NCBI GenBank assembly: GCA_913009755.1
Contig: CAJVWU010000034.1
Span: 1 to 40,558, forward strand
Direction: 5' to 3'
Source: an uncultured Bacteroidia bacterium
GTDB lineage: Bacteria; Bacteroidota; Bacteroidia; Bacteroidales; F082
DNA: 40,558 bases
Shown here: positions 7,558 to 14,386 of the stretch, piece by piece
Layout of the letters: every line of letters starts with the position of its first letter
Numbering within the stretch: the first letter of the stretch is position 1
Program-made: the position numbers and the translations under genes
Notes under the pieces: model-generated
Told to the model about the DNA's origin: nothing
Database searches by the model: none
Seen by the model: the letters and a program-made list of their open reading frames with translations, nothing else

Positions 7558-7902
7558 TTAATTTTCGTCCATCAAAAAGATGACTTCATCCAAATAATAC
7601 GATAGGTATTCCTCTCCAATATAATTCTGGCAAGTTCCCAAGAGCCACCTTTTAAACAAAGAAGCTATTCGATGAACATTGGGCTATATTTCTTCCCCAG
7701 CAAGCATCTTGGTCTTATCTTCAATTTTCCCTGATAATTTATTTCTGCCAGGAAATACCGTTAAACGTCTCAATTTATGAGGCCATGACCAGGCTGTCCT
7801 ATCGCTGTCAAAACCTAAAACGCTTTGGATTCCAACCCCGCTTACTCCAATTTTCCGGGCTGCCATCCACCAAAGTGATCTGAAAATTACAACAAGCGGC
7901 AA
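7558..7902 (-). pseudogene. Decayed IS1595-type transposase
   Basis: Two recognisable ends of an IS1595 (ISXO2-like) transposase lie in one frame with a TAG (7684-7686) between them. The upstream piece has FRSLWWMAARKIGVSGVGIQ, then TAWSWPHKLRR, as in the region before the catalytic domain. The downstream piece has VHRIASLFKRWLLGTCQ, then YLSYYLDE, as at the family C-terminus. The whole DDE-type catalytic middle between LSGKIE and VHRIASL has been lost, and so has the N-terminal zinc-ribbon part (a stop precedes the frame). It cannot be active. No terminal inverted repeats were recognised. It marks past mobile-element activity beside the CRISPR operon. Confidence 0.82.
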
Positions 7903-8039
7903 CTTGCTTCAGTAAGTTAAATAGTTGTTAAATACGCTGTTCTCCGTTTATTTAAGCATTTAACCACATATTTAGCCGCATTAACCTGCTTCGCCGGAAT
8001 AGTTTTTTTTTTGATTAATCAGGTCTTTCAGTTTTTCAA

Positions 8040-8864
8040 TCACACCGAAATCTCCCCCTTAATATGCGGACAGGGGTCATAACCTTCAAGGGTAAAATCT
8101 TCGTATTGAAAATCAAAAATACTTCTCACTTCCGGATTAAGTTTCATTACCGGTAGTTTTCGGGGTTCACGCGTGAGTTGCAGTTTCACCTGCTCCAGGT
8201 GGTTCAGATAGATGTGTGCATCACCGAAAGTATGGAGAAACTCACCCGGTTTCAAACCGGTTACCCGTGCAACCATCATCAACAAAAGTGCATACGATGC
8301 AATATTGAACGGCACGCCGAGAAAAATATCGGCGCTGCGCTGGTACATTTGCAGCGAAAGTTTTCCGTCGGCCACATAAAACTGGAACCAGGCATGGCAG
8401 GGCGGCAGGGCGGCATTTCCCATGGCCACATTTTCGGCAAAGGTTTTCCCCGATTGCGGCAAAACCGAAGGGTTCCATGCCGCCACAATGATCCGGCGGC
8501 TGTCGGGGTTGTTCCTGATCTGATCAATGGCCATGCTGATCTGGTCAATGCCTTCGCCGTTCCAGTTGCGCCACTGGGCACCGTAAACGGGACCGAGGTC
8601 TCCGTTTTCGTTGGCCCAGGCATTCCATATCCTTACACCATGCTCCCGGAGGTATTTAATGTTTGTGTCGCCTTGCAAAAACCAAAGTAACTCGTAGATG
8701 ATGGATTTCAGGTGAAGCTTTTTGGTTGTCAGCAACGGGAAACCTTCCTGAAGATTGAAACGAAGTTGCGGCCCGAAAATACTGAAGGTTCCCGTGCCGG
8801 TGCGGTCGGTTTTTCTCACGCCGTTTTCCAGGACGTTTTTTAAAAGATCAAGATATTGTTTCAT
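8040..8864 (-). CDS. thyA: Thymidylate synthase
   Basis: ThyA methylates dUMP to dTMP using 5,10-methylenetetrahydrofolate as carbon donor and reductant in the cytoplasm. The protein opens [15 protein letters not shown] and shows [11 protein letters not shown], the [14 protein letters not shown] loop, the catalytic Cys in [11 protein letters not shown] (C156), the phosphate-binding DSRRI arginines, and [18 protein letters not shown]. It ends with [12 protein letters not shown] chose the ATG at 8864 over the upstream in-frame 8888 because the family starts at MKQY. At 274 residues it is ten longer than the E. coli enzyme owing to an insertion just before the active-site Cys. No dihydrofolate reductase gene is adjacent in the window. 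Confidence 0.97.
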   Translation of the reverse strand: MKQYLDLLKNVLENGVRKTDRTGTGTFSIFGPQLRFNLQEGFPLLTTKKLHLKSIIYELLWFLQGDTNIKYLREHGVRIWNAWANENGDLGPVYGAQWRNWNGEGIDQISMAIDQIRNNPDSRRIIVAAWNPSVLPQSGKTFAENVAMGNAALPPCHAWFQFYVADGKLSLQMYQRSADIFLGVPFNIASYALLLMMVARVTGLKPGEFLHTFGDAHIYLNHLEQVKLQLTREPRKLPVMKLNPEVRSIFDFQYEDFTLEGYDPCPHIKGEISV

Positions 8865-8887
8865 GCTTGTTGTTTTTTCTTTTATCA

Positions 8888-8970
8888 CCCGCCCTAAAAG
8901 ACGGGGTAACTGATTAGTTGCATAGGACTATATTTACTTCGCTGTCAGTTTCGCCGTCCTTTAGGGCGGG
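8888..8970. repeat. REP-like inverted pair (copy 1)
   Basis: The left arm 8888-8916 begins CCCGCCCTAAAAGACGGGG and runs into TAACTGATTA. The right arm 8943-8970 is its near reverse complement, ending CCTTTAGGGCGGG, with about four mismatches over 28 bases. Each arm is itself palindromic. The arrangement is that of two REP units in opposite orientation. A diverged copy with the same TAACTGAT...ATCAGTTT core lies at 29602-29683. Confidence 0.7.
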
Positions 8971-9163
8971 GTTAGTCCGCTTTCAGTTTTCCCGGCTCCA
9001 AAGTTATTAACATATCCGGTCAGGTTTCATGAAAAACAGACAAAAAATACACACAGGATATCCTGCTGAAATTCAATAGCTAACGACACTAGTTGTTATT
9101 CTGAAAAAGTTAATCACCCTCTGTTTTTATGACTACTGTTAAATGAAAATATCTTCCCGGTTA

Positions 9164-9194
9164 TTTGTTAAAAAACAAGATTGGCTTACATTTA
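9164..9194 (+). promoter_or_regulatory. Likely Bacteroidota promoter for the MFS symporter gene
   Basis: TTTG at 9164-9167 and TACATTTA at 9187-9194 are separated by 19 bases, matching the Bacteroidota TTTG-N19-TAnnTTTG pattern except for the last base. Transcription would start near 9200, giving a leader of under 20 bases before the ATG at 9218. Confidence 0.45.
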
Positions 9195-9217
9195 CGGCTT
9201 CTTAATAACGATACGAC

Positions 9218-10468
9218 ATGGGGATAAAGTTTCGCATTACGGTCATGAACTTCCTGCAATTCTTTGTGTGGGGGGCCTGGCTTCTTTCTTTTGGAAAATA
9301 TCTTGGTGTAACCCTGGGGTTTAAGGGTGAAGAAATCGGCGCTATTTTTATGACACTGGGGATCGCCTCCCTTTTCATGCCCGGCCTGATGGGCATCATT
9401 GCCGACCGATGGATGAGTGCGAACAAACTGTATGCGCTGGTTCATATTTTGGGTGCCTTTTTACTGTTCCTCGCTGCAAGGCAAACCGAATTTGGTTCGC
9501 TTTATATTGTTATGCTGCTTTATCTGATGCTTTATATGCCTACCATTGCCCTCGACAACACCGTGTCGTATTGCCTGCTTGAAAAAAACGGGTACGATAT
9601 TATCAAGGATTTTCCCCCAATCAGGGTGTGGGGTACCGTCGGATTTATTCTTGCCGTTTGGATTATTGACCTTTTGGGATGGGGATTGAGTAATTATCAA
9701 CTCTATTTCTCAGCGGCGTTCTCTTTGGTTTTGGGAGTCTATTCCCTTACCCTGCCAAATTGCGGTATCGAAAAATCACAGGCGAAAAAGACACTGTTCC
9801 AGGCATTGGGCCTGGATGCACTGGTGTTGTTTAAAGATAAGAAGATGGCCATATTTTTTATTTTTTCCATGTTACTGGGCGCGGCTTTGCAAATTACCAA
9901 CATGTGGGGCGAGGCTTTTCTGCACGACTTCGGAAAAATTGCCGCCTACAAAGGCTCCTTTGCCGTTACCCACAATGGCATTTTGATGTCTGTCTCACAA
10001 ATATCGGAAACCCTCTTTATTTTGACCATTCCTTTCTTTCTGAAAAAATTCGGGATCAAGAAGGTTATGCTCATGAGCATGTTTGCCTGGGTGCTTCGTT
10101 TCGGGCTGTTTGGCATTGGTTTCCCGACAGGCATCGGCCTGGCTTTTCTGATACTTTCGATGATCATCTACGGGATGGCCTTCGACTTCTTTAATATTTC
10201 CGGTTCCCTTTTTGTGGAAATGGAGGCGGAACCCAGGATCAGGGCCAGCGCCCAGGGATTGTTCATGATTATGACCAACGGCCTGGGAGCCATGATCGGC
10301 GCTTTTGGAAGTGGCGTTATCATTCAACTCTATACGCACAACGGAATACGCAACTGGCACGATATCTGGTTTATCTTTGCCGCTTATGCACTGGTCGTGG
10401 GGATTGCCTTTATGTTCTTGTTCAAATACAAACATAACCCCGGGGCGATGGAGAAAATTGCAAAATAA
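9218..10468 (+). CDS. MFS nucleoside:H+ symporter-like transporter
   Basis: The 416-residue protein has about twelve hydrophobic segments. Its N-terminus, MNFLQFFVWGAWLLSFGKYL (from residue 10), is typical of the NupG/XapB nucleoside:H+ symporter family. Further family signs are the loop GIIADRWM between helices 2 and 3, the N(T)VSYCLLE stretch, and FPPIRVWGTVGFI. Members import nucleosides by proton symport across the inner membrane. The start is the only plausible ATG and has a candidate promoter close upstream. It is divergent from thyA, which suggests but does not show a link to thymidine/nucleoside salvage. Substrate is unproven. Confidence 0.85.
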   Translation: MGIKFRITVMNFLQFFVWGAWLLSFGKYLGVTLGFKGEEIGAIFMTLGIASLFMPGLMGIIADRWMSANKLYALVHILGAFLLFLAARQTEFGSLYIVMLLYLMLYMPTIALDNTVSYCLLEKNGYDIIKDFPPIRVWGTVGFILAVWIIDLLGWGLSNYQLYFSAAFSLVLGVYSLTLPNCGIEKSQAKKTLFQALGLDALVLFKDKKMAIFFIFSMLLGAALQITNMWGEAFLHDFGKIAAYKGSFAVTHNGILMSVSQISETLFILTIPFFLKKFGIKKVMLMSMFAWVLRFGLFGIGFPTGIGLAFLILSMIIYGMAFDFFNISGSLFVEMEAEPRIRASAQGLFMIMTNGLGAMIGAFGSGVIIQLYTHNGIRNWHDIWFIFAAYALVVGIAFMFLFKYKHNPGAMEKIAK

Positions 10469-10557
10469 CCGGCCCGGCTGTCTTGAAGATTTTTCCTTTT
10501 TCCTGACCACAACAAATAACTTGTCCGGATAAATTTTTAACTTTATTCATGATATAA

Positions 10558-10773
10558 CCAAATTGGAGTGCATTTGGACTTAAACCAATCTCAATAAATG
10601 GGATAAACCGAGAATTATCTTTCGGACAATCATTAAAACGACATTTACTTGATCCAATAGATATGTCCTTATTAGGAGCAATTGGTCTAATATTAATCCA
10701 AAATACGGAAAAAAATCAAAGACTTGGAAACATCTGGGCAAAAACAGTCGTTGTAAAAAACAAGAAAAAACAG
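10558..10773 (+). pseudogene. RDD-family membrane protein relic (C-terminal part)
   Basis: A frame opening right after a TAA (10555-10557) reads AFGLKPISINGINRELSFGQ, then SLKRHLLDPIDMSLLGAIG, then EKNQRLGNIWAKTVVVK. This is the second half of an RDD domain (family: GLKVV...G..PSFGQ..LR...D, then RRQRLGDLLAGTVVV). The N-terminal half, with the RDD motif and first membrane helix, is missing, and there is no good start. The frame runs on to 10887 through antisense of the next gene without a family-like end. I read it as a decayed gene filling the ~330-base gap. Confidence 0.7.
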
Positions 10774-10801
10774 ATAATGCTGAATTTCCCCGAACAGGCC
10801 A

Positions 10802-11398
10802 TTAGCTGTTTTTCTTTTTCCTCTTGTTTATCTCATCCCTTAACCGTGAGGCTTCTTCGTAGTTTTCATCGCCAACGGCTTTTTTAAGCATTTCTTCCAG
10901 TTCTTCCATCAGGAAATCTTCGTAGTGCCCCTGGTGAGCCCCTTTCTTTTCTTTTTTCACCTCTTTTCCGGTTTCGAAGGTTTCATCGTCATCCATCACA
11001 ATCCCTGCTTCTTCCAGGATGGATTCATAAGCATAAATAGGAGAATTAAAACGGATGGCCAGGGCCACGGCATCGCTGGTACGGCTGTCAATGACCGACT
11101 CAACCCCGTCGAACTCGCAAATCAATTCGGAATAAAATATCCCTTCTTCAAACTTATTAATGATCACCTCTTTGATACGGATGCCGAAGTGGATTGCGAA
11201 ATTTTTAAACAGGTCGTGGGTGAGCGGGCGGGCAGGTTTCATCTTTTCAAGTTCAATGGCAATGGCCTGCGCTTCAAACCCGCCTATAATAATAGGTAGC
11301 CTCCGCTTGCCCCCCACTACACCAAGTATAAGTGCATAAGCACCACTCTGGGACTGACTGTATGACATCCCTGCAATTTCAAGTCTTATTTTCTTCAT
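10802..11398 (-). CDS. Bifunctional nuclease family protein (DUF151) with UVR tail
   Basis: The N-terminal domain (about residues 1-130) matches the DUF151/bifunctional nuclease fold: PIIIGGFEAQAIAIELE, then RPLTHDLF, and later DSRTSDAVALAIRFNSPIYA. A linker rich in Lys/Glu follows. The last ~35 residues form a UVR-type helical hairpin (LEEMLKKAVGDENYEEASRLRDEI), normally a UvrB-UvrC contact motif. This DUF151+UVR architecture is common in Bacteroidota. Plant homologues have DNase/RNase activity; the bacterial role is not settled. It is monocistronic as far as I can see, ending convergently with the RDD relic. Confidence 0.9.
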   Translation of the reverse strand: MKKIRLEIAGMSYSQSQSGAYALILGVVGGKRRLPIIIGGFEAQAIAIELEKMKPARPLTHDLFKNFAIHFGIRIKEVIINKFEEGIFYSELICEFDGVESVIDSRTSDAVALAIRFNSPIYAYESILEEAGIVMDDDETFETGKEVKKEKKGAHQGHYEDFLMEELEEMLKKAVGDENYEEASRLRDEINKRKKKNS

Positions 11399-11516
11399 TC
11401 CTGTTGCTATGCAAAATAAAGGTTAAAATTAGAAAACTTTTTTAAAGGAAACCATCCGGTGTTACGATTTGTTATTTTGAATTTACTAACAATACAAACA
11501 AATTATTAACGTACGT

Positions 11517-11545
11517 TTTGATTTAATATGATTTTTTTAAATTTG
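11517..11545 (+). promoter_or_regulatory. Likely Bacteroidota promoter of hppA
   Basis: TTTG at 11517-11520 and TAAATTTG at 11538-11545 (perfect TAnnTTTG) are 17 bases apart, close to the normal Bacteroidota spacing. Transcription would start about 11552, leaving a leader of ~48 bases before the hppA ATG. Confidence 0.55.
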
Positions 11546-11599
11546 CGACCTCCATCGAAAACGTTTGAAATAAATCAATTTAATCATTAAAGCATCATT

Positions 11600-14035
11600 A
11601 TGAAGAAGTTTTTTTCACTCTTTGCTTTGTTTGCACTACCGGTTTTCACCTTTGCAAACGAAGCCGACCTGATTATTCCGTCAGGGATGAAAACGGAAAC
11701 CATCCTCTATTGGGGATTTTTAATTACCATTGCCGGCTTTCTTTTTGGTTTATACCAATTTATGAAAGTTAAAAAGATCAGGGCCCACCGGTCAATGCTT
11801 GAGGTGGCTGACGTGATCTATCAGACAGGCAAAATCTATCTCATCCAGCAAGGAAAATTCCTTGCCATTCTTTTCGTTTTTATCGGAGCAGCCGTTGCTT
11901 TTTATTTCGGATGGCTCTCGGAAGGGAATTTCGGCGTAGGTGGCGTCCTGATGATCCTGGGCTGGACCATTCTCGGTATCCTCGGTTCGTACAGTGTTGC
12001 CTGGTTCGGGATCAGGATGAACACTTATGCCAACGCACGGATGGCTTTTGCTTCCCTGGAAAAAAAGCCGCTAAAACTCCATCAAATCCCGATTAATGCA
12101 GGAATGAGCATCGGTGTGCTACTGGTTTCCCTGGAACTTACCATGATGCTCATCATCCTGATGTTTGTCCCGGGCGAATATGCCGGGGCAAGTTTTATCG
12201 GATTTGCTATCGGTGAGTCATTGGGTGCTTCGGTACTGAGGATCGCCGGCGGTATATTTACCAAAATTGCCGATGTGGGTTCCGACCTGATGAAAGTGAT
12301 CTTTAAAATCGGGGAAGACGACCCGCGAAACCCCGGTACCATTGCCGACTGTGTGGGTGACAATGCCGGTGATAGTGTTGGCCCTACTGCCGACGGTTTT
12401 GAAACTTACGGTGTTACAGGCGTTGCCCTGATTGCTTTTATTGTACTGGCCGTTACCAAAGGTTCGGCATGGGAAGCCAACCAGATCGAATTGCTTACCT
12501 GGATATTTGTTATACGCGTGATAATGATTGTAACCTCTATTGTCTCTTACTGGATCAATGCCGCCATCACAAAAGCGAAATACGCCCATTCGGAAGACCT
12601 TGATTTTGAGAAACCACTGACATCGCTGGTCTGGATCACTTCTATTGTTTCCATTATCAGCACTTTTGCAGTCAGCTATTTTATAATCCGTGACATGGGG
12701 AACGATCTTTGGATCACTTTATCCGTCATCATCAGTGCCGGGACACTCGGTGCTGCACTGATACCTGAATTTACCAAGTTGTTTACCAGTACTAAATCAA
12801 CACACGTCAATGAAATTGTGGAAGCTTCAAAACAGGGAGGGGCATCCCTGAATATCCTTTCGGGACTGGTTGCCGGAAATTTCAGTGCATTCTGGGAAGG
12901 TATGGTTTTCTTTTTCCTGATGTTTATCGGCTATTATGCAAGTACTTTCGGTTTGAGTGAGATCATGATCTATCCCGCCATATTTGCATTCGGCCTGGTG
13001 GCTTTCGGATTTCTCGGCATGGGCCCGGTTACCATCGCTGTTGACAGTTACGGCCCGGTTACCGACAATGCACAATCCATTTATGAACTTTCGCTGATTG
13101 AAGAAAACCAAAAAGAAGTGACCCCCGAAATAGAAAAAGATTTTGGCTTTACCCCCGATTTTGAAAAATCAAAATATTATCTCGAAGCCAACGACGGTGC
13201 GGGAAATACTTTCAAGGCAACTGCAAAACCCGTACTGATCGGTACTGCCGTAGTGGGGGCAACCACGATGATCTTCTCCCTTGTTCTCGTTATTGAACAT
13301 ACGCTGGGCATTAAACCCGAATTGATATTAAACCTGTTGAACCCCTATACCGTGCTGGGCTTCCTGCTTGGCGGTTCTGTTATTTACTGGTTCACCGGAG
13401 CCTCTATCCAGGCTGTTACAACCGGTGCTGCCCGGGCTACCGATTATATCAAACACAACATTAACCTGGAGATGGGTGCTGAGAAAAAAGCCGATATCAA
13501 CAAGTCGAAAGAAGTGGTCCGGATTTGTACTGTATATGCCCAGAAAGGAATGTGGAACATCTTTATTGCCCTGTTTTCTTTTGCACTTGCCTTTGCTTTT
13601 CTGTCCGCTCCCGTGGGTGTTGTCAAAGGGATGAACCTGGAAGATTTGGTTTCCCATTCCCTGCCTGTATCCCTCTTTATCGGCTATTTGTTGTCCATTG
13701 CCTTCTTTGGTTTGTTCCAGGCTATTTTTATGGCTAACGCCGGTGGCGCATGGGACAATGCCAAAAAAGTGATTGAAGTGGACATGCAGGAAAAAGGGAC
13801 TGACCTGCACGCTGCATCCGTGGTTGGTGACACGGTGGGAGACCCTTACAAGGATACTTCATCAGTTTCACTGAATCCGGTGATCAAATTCACTACCCTT
13901 TTCGGTTTGCTGGCCATGGAGATGGCAATCTCGATAAATTTCAGAAACATTGCGCCGTACATAGGTATTGTTTTCCTCGCTATTGCCCTTTATTTTGTTT
14001 ACAGGTCATTTTACAAAATGAGGATTAAAGGCTAA
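11600..14035 (+). CDS. hppA: Membrane-bound ion-pumping pyrophosphatase
   Basis: This integral membrane pump couples PPi hydrolysis to export of H+ (or Na+). The 811-residue protein has some sixteen hydrophobic segments. It carries the substrate and metal motifs DVGSDLMKVIFKIGEDDPRN and TIADCVGDNAGD (about residues 233-265), FETYG, a later GPVTDNAQSIYEL, and the C-terminal ANAGGAWDNAKK and GDTVGDPYKDTS acidic motifs. In the segment GNTFKA the key position is Lys (K539); families with Lys here are K+-independent, those with Ala need K+. A signal-peptide-like first helix precedes the core. It has its own promoter and a strong downstream terminator. Ion specificity cannot be read by eye. Confidence 0.95.
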   Translation: MKKFFSLFALFALPVFTFANEADLIIPSGMKTETILYWGFLITIAGFLFGLYQFMKVKKIRAHRSMLEVADVIYQTGKIYLIQQGKFLAILFVFIGAAVAFYFGWLSEGNFGVGGVLMILGWTILGILGSYSVAWFGIRMNTYANARMAFASLEKKPLKLHQIPINAGMSIGVLLVSLELTMMLIILMFVPGEYAGASFIGFAIGESLGASVLRIAGGIFTKIADVGSDLMKVIFKIGEDDPRNPGTIADCVGDNAGDSVGPTADGFETYGVTGVALIAFIVLAVTKGSAWEANQIELLTWIFVIRVIMIVTSIVSYWINAAITKAKYAHSEDLDFEKPLTSLVWITSIVSIISTFAVSYFIIRDMGNDLWITLSVIISAGTLGAALIPEFTKLFTSTKSTHVNEIVEASKQGGASLNILSGLVAGNFSAFWEGMVFFFLMFIGYYASTFGLSEIMIYPAIFAFGLVAFGFLGMGPVTIAVDSYGPVTDNAQSIYELSLIEENQKEVTPEIEKDFGFTPDFEKSKYYLEANDGAGNTFKATAKPVLIGTAVVGATTMIFSLVLVIEHTLGIKPELILNLLNPYTVLGFLLGGSVIYWFTGASIQAVTTGAARATDYIKHNINLEMGAEKKADINKSKEVVRICTVYAQKGMWNIFIALFSFALAFAFLSAPVGVVKGMNLEDLVSHSLPVSLFIGYLLSIAFFGLFQAIFMANAGGAWDNAKKVIEVDMQEKGTDLHAASVVGDTVGDPYKDTSSVSLNPVIKFTTLFGLLAMEMAISINFRNIAPYIGIVFLAIALYFVYRSFYKMRIKG

Positions 14036-14073
14036 ATCAGTTGGAACTGAAGCCACAAACGGAACTTAAAAAT

Positions 14074-14113
14074 TGCCACGAAGGCACGGATGAATATTCG
14101 TGCCTTCGTGGCA
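14074..14113. repeat. Long perfect hairpin after hppA
   Basis: TGCCACGAAGGCACG (14074-14088) is the exact reverse complement of CGTGCCTTCGTGGCA (14099-14113), with a ten-base loop. No T-run follows. GCCACGAAGGCAC-type palindromes are common intergenic repeats in Bacteroidota, so this is more likely a repeat hairpin that could protect the 3' end of the hppA mRNA than a terminator. Confidence 0.7.
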
Positions 14114-14198
14114 TTAAAATCAAACGACAATTTAAACAACCTGTTGGTGGGTTTTGTCAATTAAGGGGCTGGCTGACGGAAATCAGGAACAGTTATCC

Positions 14199-14232
14199 AA
14201 AAAGGGAGTTGAGCGATCATCTCCTTTTTTTT
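14199..14232 (+). terminator. Rho-independent terminator downstream of hppA
   Basis: AAAAAGGGAG (14199-14208) can pair with CTCCTTTTTT (14221-14230) and the T-run continues to 14232. The orientation fits termination of hppA read-through, about 160 bases after its stop. Confidence 0.55.
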
Positions 14233-14301
14233 CTTCGCAACGCCTGTTAATGATTTCACTGATCTATGAGGCAAAACAGGAATTTTCTCTTTAAAGATTC
14301 T

Positions 14302-14309
14302 TACTTTTG
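14302..14309 (+). promoter_or_regulatory. Possible -7 element for gcvP
   Basis: TACTTTTG is a perfect TAnnTTTG octamer 77 bases before the gcvP ATG. A TTTG at the -33 distance is not evident. I see no glycine riboswitch in the leader. Confidence 0.35.
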
Positions 14310-14386
14310 CGCGCACATTAACCCCATAAAATGAAACGGGCCAATGTTGTTAAATATCATTAACGCAGATTATAACAGTAAATCCG

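Noticed and set aside
8040-8060. Twenty-codon GTG frame overlapping the thyA stop and running to about 7983
   Set aside because: It could be the start of a truncated downstream gene, but 20 codons without a family pattern is not support enough.
8178-8690. 170-codon plus-strand frame across thyA
   Set aside because: It is antisense to the strongly conserved thyA and has no recognisable motif.
14074-14113. Hairpin after hppA as its terminator
   Set aside because: The stem is long and perfect but has no following T-run; the AAAAAGGGAG/CTCC hairpin at 14199-14232 is the better terminator.
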